From: Mangrovibacterium sp041596335
GTDB lineage: Bacteria > Bacteroidota > Bacteroidia > Bacteroidales > Prolixibacteraceae
Assembly (NCBI RefSeq): GCF_041596335.1
Contig: NZ_JBFHIT010000006.1
Coordinates: forward strand, 74,603-138,602
Direction: 5' to 3'
Length of the DNA stretch: 64,000 nt
Shown here: in pieces, positions 6,683 to 16,212 of the stretch
How the letters are laid out: the number at the start of each line of letters is the position of its first letter
Numbering within the stretch: position 1 is the first letter of the stretch
Notes under the pieces: generated by a model
What the model was told of the DNA's origin: nothing
Databases searched by the model: none
Seen by the model: the letters and a program-made list of their open reading frames with translations, nothing else
Made by a program: the position numbers and the translations under genes

Positions 6683-8014
6683 ATGAAACTCTGGGATAAA
6701 GGCTACTCTGTTAACAAGCTAATTGAAGATTTTACGGTTGGAAAAGATCGTGAGTTGGATTTGTATCTGGCTCCTTTTGATGTTTTAGGGTCGATGGCTC
6801 ATGGCATCATGTTGTCGGAAATTAATCTCCTTCCAAAGGAGGAGCTAAAGTTGTTGTTGCTGGAGTTAAAGTCGATCTACAAACTGGCCGAGTCTGGCGA
6901 GTTTGTCATTGAGGATGGTGTTGAGGATGTGCATTCGCAAGTTGAAACCATGTTGACCCGCAAGTTGGGCGACATAGGTAAAAAAATTCATAGCGGACGT
7001 TCGCGGAATGATCAGGTATTACTTGACCTGAAATTATTTACCCGCAGCGAGATCCGCGAAGTTGTAGAGCTTGGTGATCAGCTTTTCCAAACGATGCTGA
7101 AGCAGGCCGAGCGCTTTAAAGATGTTTTGATGCCCGGATATACTCACCTGCAAGTCGCGATGCCATCATCGTTCGGGTTGTGGTATGGCGCATATGCCGA
7201 GAGTTTGGCCGACGATTTTTTATTGTTGCAGGCTGCTTACCGTATTGCCAATCAAAATCCGTTGGGATCGGCAGCAGGTTATGGTTCCTCTTTCCCGATC
7301 GACCGGCAAATGACCACCGACTTATTGGGCTTTGAGCAAATGAACTACAATGTAATATATGCCCAAATGGGGCGAGGTAAAATGGAGAAAACGGTTGCTT
7401 TCGCACTTTCGTCTATTGCTGCTACGCTCTCGAAATTGGCTTATGATGTTTGTTTGTTTATGAGCCAGAATTTTGGTTTCGTGGCTTTGCCTGATGAATT
7501 GACCACCGGATCGAGTATTATGCCTCACAAGAAAAATCCGGATGTTTTTGAGTTGTTGCGCTCACACTGTAATAAATTGCAGGCGATGCCAACTCAAATT
7601 ATGCTGATGATTAATAATTTGCCGAGTGGCTATTTCCGCGATCTTCAAATCGTGAAAGAAGTTTTCCTGCCCTCGTTTAAGGATCTTAAAAATTGCCTGG
7701 AGATTGCCAATTTTGCCCTTTCCGAAATGTCGGTAAGGGAAGATATTCTGACTGATGAACGTTACAAATACGTGTACAGTGTAGAAGATGTCAATCGAAT
7801 GGTCATTGCAGGAGTGCCGTTCAGGGATGCCTATAAAAAGATTGGCATGGAGATCCAGTCCGGAACCTATGAGCCAAACCGGGAAATTGTGCATACGCAT
7901 GCCGGTAGCCTGGGGAATTTATGTCTTGCGGAGATCGACGCAAAAATGAAGGCGGTGCGCAGTCAGTTCAACTTTGAAAAGGTTGACAATTCGATTGCTA
8001 AGTTGCTGAAATAG
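6683..8014 (+). CDS. argH: Argininosuccinate lyase
   Basis: A 443-residue member of the fumarase/aspartase superfamily, which splits argininosuccinate into arginine and fumarate in the cytoplasm as a homotetramer. The superfamily signature is present as GSSIMPHKKNPD (about 276-287), with the mobile-loop Ser in it. The HSGRSRNDQV segment near 107-116 and GYTHLQVAMPSSFG near 152-165 (His of the catalytic pair) are argH-typical. Length is normal. It is separated from gltB by 316 bp and probably transcribed alone; with argE it marks this as an arginine/glutamate neighbourhood. Confidence 0.96.
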   Translation: MKLWDKGYSVNKLIEDFTVGKDRELDLYLAPFDVLGSMAHGIMLSEINLLPKEELKLLLLELKSIYKLAESGEFVIEDGVEDVHSQVETMLTRKLGDIGKKIHSGRSRNDQVLLDLKLFTRSEIREVVELGDQLFQTMLKQAERFKDVLMPGYTHLQVAMPSSFGLWYGAYAESLADDFLLLQAAYRIANQNPLGSAAGYGSSFPIDRQMTTDLLGFEQMNYNVIYAQMGRGKMEKTVAFALSSIAATLSKLAYDVCLFMSQNFGFVALPDELTTGSSIMPHKKNPDVFELLRSHCNKLQAMPTQIMLMINNLPSGYFRDLQIVKEVFLPSFKDLKNCLEIANFALSEMSVREDILTDERYKYVYSVEDVNRMVIAGVPFRDAYKKIGMEIQSGTYEPNREIVHTHAGSLGNLCLAEIDAKMKAVRSQFNFEKVDNSIAKLLK

Positions 8015-8173
8015 TGCAATTCTGTTAATAAAATGTTATCATTTATTGACCGGTTGATATTCCCTCGTTTTGAGCCTCGATTCTAAGTCGTTCGATTTCA
8101 CTTGTTTATGAAATTATGCGTTAAAAGTAAAGAGTGTGGGCTATGTTTTCGAACAGCTTTTTTAGAATTGAAC

Positions 8174-8205
8174 GTTGGATGATATTCATTTTATGGCTAT
8201 TTTTG
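8174..8205 (+). promoter_or_regulatory. Promoter for gltBD
   Basis: TATTTTTG (8198-8205) fits the -7 element, and GTTGG around 8174-8178 is a plausible -33 with a spacer near 19-20 bp. The resulting leader would be about 115 nt and contain two hairpins. Confidence 0.45.
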
Positions 8206-8247
8206 CTTTCACTTCGTAAGATTTTCGCGGGTTTTGCTTATAGTTTT

Positions 8248-8303
8248 AAATCACTGTCGATGAATCAGTGATTTTATTGTGTCTTGCAGGCTTAGTGCAA
8301 GAC
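8248..8303 (+). promoter_or_regulatory. Tandem hairpins in the gltB leader
   Basis: Hairpin 1 is AAATCACTG (8248-8256) with CAGTGATTT (8266-8274), followed by TATTGT. Hairpin 2 is GTCTTGCA (8281-8288) with TGCAAGAC (8296-8303), both perfect. They lie 28-83 bp before the gltB ATG. Hairpin 1 looks like a weak intrinsic terminator, so the pair may form an attenuation device; alternatively hairpin 2 is an operator dyad. Confidence 0.45.
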
Positions 8304-8330
8304 TTAGATGATTAAAATAAAAATGTATAA

Positions 8331-11300
8331 ATGATGCAGTTAGAAACTCCCAAACAACAGGGTCTTTATCGCTCTGAATTTGAACACGGTAGCTGTGGGA
8401 TTGGATTCGTAGCTAACCTCAAAGGCCGGAAACAACATCGTGTTATTTCCGATGCTTTGGCTATGTTAGCTCGGATGGAACACCGCGGCGGTACCGGATA
8501 TGATATTAAAAGTGGGGATGGAGCCGGGATTTTGCTACAAATTCCACATGAATTATTCATGGAAGAATGTCCGAAGGAAGGAATCAAGCTTCCTACATTC
8601 GGAGAGTATGGTGTAGCCATGATCTTTTTCCCAATGGAAGACCGAAAACGCTCGGAATGTAAAGATATTATTTCCCGTAACCTGAATAAGTTTGGACTGC
8701 CTTTCTTGGGTTACCGAAAAGTTCCGGTTGATAATTCCGATTTGGGACGGGATTCGCGTGCAACTGAACCTTACGTTCAGCAGTTGTTCATTCGCAAGCC
8801 GGCTGACATGTCTGTCGAAGAGTTCGATCGTAAACTTTTTGTCTTTAGAAAATATACCGAACGTCTGGCGCGTGAATCGGTCGCCGGAATCGGATACGAT
8901 GGATTGAATATTATTTCCTGTTCATACAAGACCATTATTTACAAAGGTCAGTTAACAACCGAACAGGTCTCGCTATATTTCAAAGATTTGAACAACCCGC
9001 TGGCCGTAAGTGCCATTGCGTTGGTTCACTCACGCTTCTCAACCAATACGTTCCCATCGTGGAAACTGGCTCAGCCATTCCGCTATATTGCACACAATGG
9101 TGAAATTAACACGAACAAAGGGAATGTGAACTGGATGCGTGCCCGCGAAGCGCTCCTTGAATCGACCTTGTTTACGCGTGATGAACTGGAAATGATTTTC
9201 CCAATTTGCGACCTGAAAGCATCGGATAGTGCCAACCTGGATATGGCCATTGAAATGATGGTGTTGAGCGGACGCTCGTTACCTCATGTGATGATGATGC
9301 TTATTCCGGAAGCATGGCAAAATGATCCGGAAATGGATCAGGCTAAAAAAGAATTCTATGAGTTCCATTCTGCCATGATGGAACCCTGGGATGGTCCGGC
9401 TTCGGTATGTTTTACCGATGGCGTTTTGGTTGGCGCAACGCTCGACCGTAACGGGTTGCGTCCATCACGCTACTGTGTGACTGAAGACGATATGCTCATC
9501 ATGGCGTCCGAATCAGGTGCGCTCGATGTTGATCATGCTACCGTGAAAGTTCGCGGTCGCCTGCAACCCGGTAAAATGTTTGTAGCCGATCTGGAACAAG
9601 GACGAATTATCTCTGATGAAGAAGTTAAGGCTCAAATCGTTTCGAAACAACCCTATGGTAAGTGGGTGGACGAGAATATGACTTATCTGGATGACCTTCC
9701 TTCAATTCCTGATTTGGAACTGAAAGAACCCGATCATAAAACACTTTTTAAGCGTCAAAAAGCATTTGGTTTTACACACGAAGAATTGGAAGTTCTTTTG
9801 AAACCAATGGCCGAAACAGGGAAAGAAGCGATTGGTTCGATGGGGGCTGATAACCCATTGGCCGTTTTGTCTGATCGCCCGGTGTTGTTGTCGAATTACT
9901 TTAAACAATTATTTGCCCAGGTAACAAACCCGCCAATTGATCCAATTCGCGAACGGATTGTAATGGATTTGCGGACTTATGTGGGTGGATTCAAAAATAT
10001 CTTAACCGAATCTCCGGAGCATTGTCGCCGAATTGCGATTGAGCAACCGGTGTTGACCAATGAGCAGCTGGTGAAATTGTCGTATGTCGATCATGCGCAT
10101 TTTCAAACCAAGAAAATCAGTATCGTTTTTCACGCGAATGGTCAACCGGGAACTTTAGCCAAAAAACTGGAACGTTTGTGTGTTTATGTTGAAGACGCAA
10201 TTGATGAAGGTTACTCTATCATTCTTTTGTCCGACTTCTCTGTAAGTACCGACCATGCTCCGATTCCTTCCGTATTGGTTGCTTCAGCTGTTCACCACCA
10301 CCTCATTCGTATCGGAAAACGTGGTAAGGCCGATATCATAATGGAGGTTGGCGATGTTCGGGAAGTACACCATCTGGCAGTTCTTTTGGGCTATGGTGTT
10401 TCTGCTGTGAACCCATACATGGCGATCGATACCATTAAACAGATGGCGAACGAAGGCAAGTTGGGCAGCATTACTCCGGAAAAAGCAGTTAAAAACTATG
10501 TGAAAGCGGTTAGCGGCGGATTGTTGAAAATCTTCTCCAAAATGGGGATCTCAACGCTGGCATCCTATCAGGGTGCTCAGATTTTCGAAATCCTGGGTAT
10601 CAACTCAGAAGTGGTTGATAAATATTTCACCGGTACGGTTAGCCGTATTGAAGGACTGAGTCTGGATGACATCGCCAAAGAAGCTCTTGCCCGTCATCGT
10701 CAGGGATTCCCAACTCGATTGGGAGGATCAAAGGTGCTGGAACCAGGTGGTGAATACCACTGGCGCGTTGACGGTGAACGTCACTTATTGTCGCCAAAAG
10801 CAGTTCGCCTTCTGCAAGAGGCTACGCGTAAAAACGATTACAAAAAATACAAAGAATATAGCCAGGTCGTTAACGATCAAACCAAAGCTGCATTCACACT
10901 GCGTGGTTTGATGGATTTCAACTCCGATCGGGATTCAATTTCGATTGATGAAGTTGAACCGGCTGAGAGCATTCTGAAACGTTTCGCCACCGGAGCGATG
11001 TCCTTCGGGTCAATTTCGTGGGAAGCTCATACAACCTTAGCCATTGCATTGAACCGTATCGGTTCAAAGTCAAACTCAGGCGAAGGGGGTGAAGATCCGA
11101 TCCGTTATACCAAATTGCCGAACGGTGATGATATGTGTTCGGCAACCAAGCAGATTGCATCTGGTCGGTTTGGCGTAAACAGCTATTACCTGAGTATGGC
11201 CAAAGAGCTTCAGATAAAAATGGCTCAAGGTGCAAAACCGGGTGAAGGTGGTCAGTTGCCAGGACATAAAGTTAACGGTTGGATTGGTCGTGTTCGTGGT

Positions 11301-12923
11301 TCAACCCCTGGTGTTGGTCTGATTTCGCCTCCACCTCATCACGATATTTACTCGATTGAGGACTTGGCTCAGTTGATCTTCGACCTGAAAAACAGTAACC
11401 GCGATGCACGTATCAATGTGAAGTTGGTTTCTGAAACAGGTGTTGGTACTGTTGCTGCCGGTGTTTGTAAAGCCAAAGCCGATGCGGTATTGATCTCCGG
11501 TTTTGACGGAGGGACTGGTGCATCTCCATTGAGCTCGATTAAACACGCCGGATTGCCGTGGGAGCTTGGTTTGGCTGAAACACATCAAACCTTGGTTCGT
11601 AACCGCTTGCGCAACCGAATCACAGTGCAGTCTGATGGTCAAATGAAAACCTCACGCGACTTGGCAATTGCAACTTTGCTGGGAGCCGAAGAATGGGGTG
11701 TGGCAACTGCAGCGCTGGTTGTTGAAGGTTGTATCATGATGCGTAAATGTCACAGCAACACCTGCCCCGTTGGTGTAGCAACGCAAGATGAGCGTCTTCG
11801 CGGTAAATTCACCGGAAATCCTGATCATGTCGTTAATTTCTTCGAATTCCTGGTTCAAGGATTACGTGAAATTATGGCCGAGCTGGGATTCCGTTCGATC
11901 AACGAAATGGTTGGCCAGTCTCAGTGCCTGAAATTTAAGGAAGATGTTGATCACTGGAAATATAAAAACCTCGATTTGAGCCCGATCTTGTTCAAAGAAA
12001 CAATTGGTGCCGATCAGGGGCTGTATAAAATGCAGGAGCAAAATCACCAAATGGAAGAAATTCTCGATTGGCAGTTTGTAAAAGCAGCAGAGAAAGCGAT
12101 CAAAAATGGTGAGAAAGTATATGGTGAGTTCCCGATTATAAACATAAACCGAAGCGTCGGTACGGTACTGTCGCACGAAGTGACTAAAGTTTATAAAGGA
12201 GAAGGATTACCCGATGAAACAATTCACTTCAAAATGACCGGTTCTGCCGGACAATCATTCGGCGCCTTTGTTTGTAAAGGAATTGAACTGGAGGTGGAAG
12301 GTGATGCCAATGATTATTTTGGAAAAGGACTGTCTGGCGGTCATTTATCGATCTACCCAAATAAAAATGTTCAGTTTGTACCGGAGAAGAATATTATTGT
12401 AGGTAACGTTTGTTTCTACGGAGCAACCGGAGGTGAAGCATATATCCGAGGTATTGCTGGAGAACGTTTCTGTGTTCGTAACTCCGGAGCTCAGGTAGTT
12501 GTTGAAGGAATCGGCGATCACGGATGTGAATACATGACCGGAGGTAAAGCGATAATCCTTGGTAAAACCGGACGGAACTTCGGTGCCGGAATGTCGGGTG
12601 GTGTTGCCTATGTGCTCGATGCCGACGGAACCTTCCCAAGCCAATGTAATCTGGAAATGATTGGATTGGAGAAAGTGGACGATGCTACCGAACAAGCCGA
12701 ACTGAAGGCGATGATTGAAAAGCATTTGGCTAAAACAGGTTCTGCTGTGGCTGAATACATCTTGTCTGACTGGAACTACAGTTTGTCGAAATTTGTCAAA
12801 GTTATTCCAACAGACTACAAACGAATGCTTGGCTTCATTGAAAAAGCCCGCAGCACCGGTAAGTATGAAAAAGAAGACGATATTATCGAAGCAGCCTTCG
12901 ATATGTCTTTGGAAAGCATGTAA
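8331..12923 (+). CDS. gltB: Glutamate synthase (GOGAT), large alpha subunit
   Basis: A 1530-residue GOGAT large subunit that makes two glutamates from glutamine and 2-oxoglutarate. Domains in order: class-II glutamine amidotransferase with catalytic Cys22 (HGSCGIGFVANLKG), so a 21-residue propeptide is removed; central domain about 480-770; FMN-binding synthase domain about 860-1200 with PGEGGQLPGHKV and ISPPPHHDIYSIEDLAQLI; the 3Fe-4S cysteines in CIMMRKCHSNTCPVGVATQ; and a C-terminal GXGXG beta-helix (about 1270-1490). All key residues look intact. An alternative ATG lies one codon downstream. gltD follows 21 bp later. Being next to amt-PII and arg genes, it belongs to the nitrogen block. 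Confidence 0.97.
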   Translation: MMQLETPKQQGLYRSEFEHGSCGIGFVANLKGRKQHRVISDALAMLARMEHRGGTGYDIKSGDGAGILLQIPHELFMEECPKEGIKLPTFGEYGVAMIFFPMEDRKRSECKDIISRNLNKFGLPFLGYRKVPVDNSDLGRDSRATEPYVQQLFIRKPADMSVEEFDRKLFVFRKYTERLARESVAGIGYDGLNIISCSYKTIIYKGQLTTEQVSLYFKDLNNPLAVSAIALVHSRFSTNTFPSWKLAQPFRYIAHNGEINTNKGNVNWMRAREALLESTLFTRDELEMIFPICDLKASDSANLDMAIEMMVLSGRSLPHVMMMLIPEAWQNDPEMDQAKKEFYEFHSAMMEPWDGPASVCFTDGVLVGATLDRNGLRPSRYCVTEDDMLIMASESGALDVDHATVKVRGRLQPGKMFVADLEQGRIISDEEVKAQIVSKQPYGKWVDENMTYLDDLPSIPDLELKEPDHKTLFKRQKAFGFTHEELEVLLKPMAETGKEAIGSMGADNPLAVLSDRPVLLSNYFKQLFAQVTNPPIDPIRERIVMDLRTYVGGFKNILTESPEHCRRIAIEQPVLTNEQLVKLSYVDHAHFQTKKISIVFHANGQPGTLAKKLERLCVYVEDAIDEGYSIILLSDFSVSTDHAPIPSVLVASAVHHHLIRIGKRGKADIIMEVGDVREVHHLAVLLGYGVSAVNPYMAIDTIKQMANEGKLGSITPEKAVKNYVKAVSGGLLKIFSKMGISTLASYQGAQIFEILGINSEVVDKYFTGTVSRIEGLSLDDIAKEALARHRQGFPTRLGGSKVLEPGGEYHWRVDGERHLLSPKAVRLLQEATRKNDYKKYKEYSQVVNDQTKAAFTLRGLMDFNSDRDSISIDEVEPAESILKRFATGAMSFGSISWEAHTTLAIALNRIGSKSNSGEGGEDPIRYTKLPNGDDMCSATKQIASGRFGVNSYYLSMAKELQIKMAQGAKPGEGGQLPGHKVNGWIGRVRGSTPGVGLISPPPHHDIYSIEDLAQLIFDLKNSNRDARINVKLVSETGVGTVAAGVCKAKADAVLISGFDGGTGASPLSSIKHAGLPWELGLAETHQTLVRNRLRNRITVQSDGQMKTSRDLAIATLLGAEEWGVATAALVVEGCIMMRKCHSNTCPVGVATQDERLRGKFTGNPDHVVNFFEFLVQGLREIMAELGFRSINEMVGQSQCLKFKEDVDHWKYKNLDLSPILFKETIGADQGLYKMQEQNHQMEEILDWQFVKAAEKAIKNGEKVYGEFPIININRSVGTVLSHEVTKVYKGEGLPDETIHFKMTGSAGQSFGAFVCKGIELEVEGDANDYFGKGLSGGHLSIYPNKNVQFVPEKNIIVGNVCFYGATGGEAYIRGIAGERFCVRNSGAQVVVEGIGDHGCEYMTGGKAIILGKTGRNFGAGMSGGVAYVLDADGTFPSQCNLEMIGLEKVDDATEQAELKAMIEKHLAKTGSAVAEYILSDWNYSLSKFVKVIPTDYKRMLGFIEKARSTGKYEKEDDIIEAAFDMSLESM

Positions 12924-12944
12924 TATCAATTTTTTAGAGAAAAA

Positions 12945-14432
12945 ATGGGAAAGCCTACAGGATTTTTAGAATATAGAAGAGTTGCCAATCCAACCCGACC
13001 AATCGGGGAGCGCCTCAAGGATTGGAATGAAGTATACGTGTTGCGCGACAAAGAAACTTGCGAGACACAAGGAGCCCGTTGTATGGATTGCGGAATCCCT
13101 TTTTGTCATCGCGGCGAACTGATGCACAACGGAGCTTCCGGTTGCCCGGTTTACAATCTCATACCTGAATGGAATGACTTGATTTACCGCGGACGATGGG
13201 AAGAGGCACTGGAACGTTTACACCACACCAATAACTTCCCGGAGTTTACCGGACGGGTTTGTCCGGCTCCGTGTGAAGCGGGTTGTGTGTTGGGAATCAA
13301 CGAACCGGCAGTTACGATCCACGATAACGAACGTACCATTATCGACTTTGGCTTCCAAAGTGGATGGGTTGTTCCCGAGCCGCCGGAATACCGAACCGGA
13401 AAAACAGTTGCTGTTATTGGTTCCGGCCCTGCCGGATTGGCAGCGGCTGCCCAGCTGAACAAAGCCGGACATTTGGTGACTGTATTCGAACGTGACGACC
13501 GTATCGGTGGATTGCTCATGTACGGAATTCCAAATATGAAACTGGACAAAGAAGTTGTTCAGCGTCGGGTTGATATTTTGGCTGCTGAAGGAATCGTGTT
13601 TAAAACCGGAGTTGAAATCGGTAAGGATGTCAGTGCCAAGAAAATACACAAAGATTTCGATGCAGTGGTATTGGCAACCGGTGCGACCAAACCTCGTGAT
13701 CTGAAAGTTCCGGGGCGCGAGCTGGATGGTGTTCACTTTGCAATGGACTTCCTGCGTGCCAACACAAAAAGTTTGCTCGATAGCGAACTGAAAGACGGAA
13801 AGTATATTTCAGCAAAAGGTAAAAACGTTATCGTAATCGGTGGCGGTGATACAGGTACCGACTGTGTCGGAACTTCATTGCGTCATGGATGTAAGAATGT
13901 GAAGCAGTTTGAGATTTTGCCTCAGCCACCAAAGGACCGTAACAATGTTGCAAATCCGTGGCCTGAATGGCCGGGAACGCAAAAAATTGACTACGGTCAG
14001 CACGAAGCCATTTTTGTACAGGGTGAAGATCCTCGCGAATATCTGGTGATGACCAAAAAGTTTGAAGGCGACAGCAACGGAAAACTGATCGCGATTCATA
14101 CCGTAAATATTGAATGGGCCCGCACTGAAGAAGGTGGCATGTATCCGAAAGAAATTCCGGGAACTGAACGCCGTTTGGAGGCTGATTTAGTATTGCTGGC
14201 AATGGGCTTTCTGGGGCCGGAAGATATAATCGCTGAAGAATTGGAATTCGACCGGGATGGCCGTTCAAACTATAAAGCCGAATATGGTGAATTTAAAACC
14301 AGTAAGAAAAAAGTTTTTGCCGCGGGTGACTCTCGGCGAGGACAATCGCTGGTTGTTTGGGCAATCAACGAAGGACGTGCTGCAGCGCGTGAAGTCGATC
14401 GCTTTTTGATGGGAGATACTGTTCTTCCTTAA
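12945..14432 (+). CDS. gltD: Glutamate synthase, small beta subunit
   Basis: A 495-residue NADPH-oxidising partner of GltB. N-terminal iron-sulfur cysteines are visible in ARCMDCGIPFCHRG (about 45-58) and FTGRVCPAPCEAGCV (about 102-116). The FAD-binding Rossmann motif is IGSGPAGLAAAAQLNKAGH (about 158-176), and the NADPH one is VIGGGDTGTDCVGTS (about 297-311); the C-terminal AAGDSRRGQSLVVWAINEGR closes the FAD site. It delivers electrons through its 4Fe-4S clusters to the GltB FMN. It is in an operon with gltB and is followed by a strong terminator. Confidence 0.97.
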   Translation: MGKPTGFLEYRRVANPTRPIGERLKDWNEVYVLRDKETCETQGARCMDCGIPFCHRGELMHNGASGCPVYNLIPEWNDLIYRGRWEEALERLHHTNNFPEFTGRVCPAPCEAGCVLGINEPAVTIHDNERTIIDFGFQSGWVVPEPPEYRTGKTVAVIGSGPAGLAAAAQLNKAGHLVTVFERDDRIGGLLMYGIPNMKLDKEVVQRRVDILAAEGIVFKTGVEIGKDVSAKKIHKDFDAVVLATGATKPRDLKVPGRELDGVHFAMDFLRANTKSLLDSELKDGKYISAKGKNVIVIGGGDTGTDCVGTSLRHGCKNVKQFEILPQPPKDRNNVANPWPEWPGTQKIDYGQHEAIFVQGEDPREYLVMTKKFEGDSNGKLIAIHTVNIEWARTEEGGMYPKEIPGTERRLEADLVLLAMGFLGPEDIIAEELEFDRDGRSNYKAEYGEFKTSKKKVFAAGDSRRGQSLVVWAINEGRAAAREVDRFLMGDTVLP

Positions 14433-14477
14433 TTTTGACCTTATTAGTTTTTTAGCATATCAAATAATTGAAGAAAG

Positions 14478-14503
14478 TCCCGGTTTAGACCGGGATTTTT
14501 TTT
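14478..14503 (+). terminator. Terminator of gltBD
   Basis: TCCCGGT (14478-14484) pairs with ACCGGGA (14489-14495) around TTAG, followed by T8. A clear intrinsic terminator 46 bp after gltD. Confidence 0.88.
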
Positions 14504-15014
14504 GCTCGTCTATTATTGTCTCTTGTCTTTCGTGAATGCAAGTTTGTTTTCGGCGATCGACAGAATCTGCCGATTATTTTGCTAGTCGTCTTTTCATAAA
14601 CTGATTCTCGATATTCCGGTCAATTCCTTTTATGGCCGCATTCTTTCTGAGCAGACCATTTTAGTCGACCTGATAGTGTCGATGCATAATTACATATTTC
14701 ATTGCTGAACCGCCTCAATAGATGAATTATACCGCTTTGCAGGTTGTTTTTAAATACGAATTGGTCTTCGTAGACTGCAACGGTAGTCCTGTGGTGAATA
14801 GAAACAGAAATCCGAGGATCGGAATGAAACGTCGACTTCCTGTACGATTCATTCTGCCTGTGTTCCGGACATGTCGGTTCAATAATGCCTGAGGTCGACT
14901 TTTTCGGAATAATGCCGGACTGTTTTTGCAAAGCACTATGCCAGCGTTTTCGCATGAGCCTCTATGCCGGGTTTCTTTTGTTCGCTCAGCGTAATAGGAC
15001 GGGAAGATGAGCTG
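14504..15014. other. 511-bp gap without a supportable gene
   Basis: The longest frame here (minus strand, 14620-14955, 111 codons) is rich in Arg, His and Ser, resembles no family and has no ribosome-binding context, so I do not call it. No tRNA, repeat or strong hairpin was recognised. Confidence 0.4.
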
Positions 15015-15467
15015 CTATTCGGTAACGATCTTGTAAAAGTCAAGTCGATTATTCTCGTTTTTCAGGACCAGTTTGTCCCCGGTGCAACTGATTATCCAGC
15101 TGCTTTGCTGTAATAACGAAATTAGTTTCTCCTCGAGCTCCATCCGATCAGGACAGAACATCTTCGTTCTCAAAACCGATCCTATCTTAAGTTGATTTGC
15201 GTTAACTTCAATCGTTCCGTTTATCGAATTGCAACCGGCTTTTCCCATAAATCGGCTTTCCTTCGAAATAAAATCGATAAATATTTCTTCTCCAGCGTTG
15301 GTCGGTTCTTCCTGAATTGCTTTTAATGCCCATTTCCCATTTAGTTTGTTGAGCATCCGTATTGTGATATCTTTTTTTGTGGCTTTTTTGGGTCCCGTCA
15401 ATTTTGGGGTAATGCAGGAAGCCAAAGCTATTGTCAAAAGAAAAATTGATATTGCTATTAGTTTCAT
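15015..15467 (-). CDS. META-domain (HslJ-like) lipoprotein
   Basis: A 150-residue lipoprotein with signal sequence MKLIAISIFLLTIALASC; the lipobox is LASC with Cys18 as lipidation site. After a Lys-rich linker the META (DUF306) domain starts around residue 43 (LNGKWALKAI), with the signature GKAGCNSINGTIEV (about 75-88) and TKMFCPDRMELEEKLISLL near 101-119. META proteins such as E. coli HslJ are envelope proteins tied to heat-shock or novobiocin tolerance; the exact role is unknown. It is the last of four minus-strand envelope genes but lies 191 bp after its neighbour and has its own likely -7 element. Confidence 0.82.
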   Translation of the reverse strand: MKLIAISIFLLTIALASCITPKLTGPKKATKKDITIRMLNKLNGKWALKAIQEEPTNAGEEIFIDFISKESRFMGKAGCNSINGTIEVNANQLKIGSVLRTKMFCPDRMELEEKLISLLQQSSWIISCTGDKLVLKNENNRLDFYKIVTE

Positions 15468-15565
15468 GACTTCAATTTTTACTTATTATTTGTTGCGCTT
15501 GATTGGTTGGTGATTTCTGTTGAAACCGGACAGAACGTCCTTTGGGTAGATCAGGTTGTACGCGG

Positions 15566-15573
15566 CAAAGTTA
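15566..15573 (-). promoter_or_regulatory. Probable -7 element for the META lipoprotein gene
   Basis: TAACTTTG on the minus strand matches TAnnTTTG and lies about 100 bp before the start codon. No clear -33 is visible. Confidence 0.35.
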
Positions 15574-15658
15574 GGCTAAAAAGAGGGTTGTCAGGAAATT
15601 ATTTTCGATGTGAGCGGTTGGCAGAATCAATTTTTCTACTTTGATTTGTGCTTAGTTG

Positions 15659-16201
15659 TCACTTGGTGAGTGACTTAGATGTATTGTTAAGTTTTCGTTG
15701 TACCTGCCTGATCAACTGGCGGGAGTCATTTAAATGTTCCATCGTATGGAAAAAAAGTTCGTTAATAGCCGTAGTATCCACCTCGTCAAGAACTATTCGG
15801 AGGTATTTTTTTGATTCGTTTAGCGAGCTCATGGCTGATTGTAACTCGGATTTGCATTCGATTGCTGCTTTCGCGATGGCAGCTAAATCCTGGTTTTTGG
15901 CAGCAAAGGTCGCATCGTCGGCACTGTAGACGGCTTGTTGCAGTTTGACCCCGATGCTGTCCATGGCCGAAAGCGCCTGAAAGCAATATTCCCGAATCAT
16001 TTCCAGATCCGACGCGCCATTGTTGAATTCCAGGATGTTGGCCGTTTCCTGGCCGTAACGCCAGGCTTCATTGGTGTGATTGCTGCACTGTTTTAAATGC
16101 AGTGGAAGCTGGTCTTGAGCCGACGAAAAATGTGGAAATACACAGATCAAAAAGAGAAGAACGATACTTCGACTTACAATTGCTTGTTTCTTCCATTTCA
16201 T
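15659..16201 (-). CDS. Secreted alpha-helical protein of unknown function
   Basis: 180 residues, not recognised. It has a signal peptide (KKQAIVSRSIVLLFLICVF, cleavage near FSSAQ-DQ), so the mature protein is periplasmic or outer-membrane associated. The rest is predicted almost wholly helical, with heptad-like Leu/Ala spacing and acidic/basic alternation (about 60-170), and three cysteines (39, 73 and 115) that could form disulfides. It begins 11 bp after the acyltransferase gene on the same strand, so the two are very likely co-transcribed, which suggests an envelope role. Confidence 0.7.
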   Translation of the reverse strand: MKWKKQAIVSRSIVLLFLICVFPHFSSAQDQLPLHLKQCSNHTNEAWRYGQETANILEFNNGASDLEMIREYCFQALSAMDSIGVKLQQAVYSADDATFAAKNQDLAAIAKAAIECKSELQSAMSSLNESKKYLRIVLDEVDTTAINELFFHTMEHLNDSRQLIRQVQRKLNNTSKSLTK

Positions 16202-16212
16202 GCCGCGTTCAG

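Noticed and set aside
12345..12929. 194-codon minus-strand frame inside gltB
   Set aside because: It is the antisense of the conserved GXGXG domain of gltB; composition (Phe, His, Thr rich) shows a shadow frame.
14620..14955. 111-codon minus-strand frame after gltD
   Set aside because: His/Arg/Ser-rich and not similar to any family; overlaps another open frame; no promoter or ribosome-binding context.
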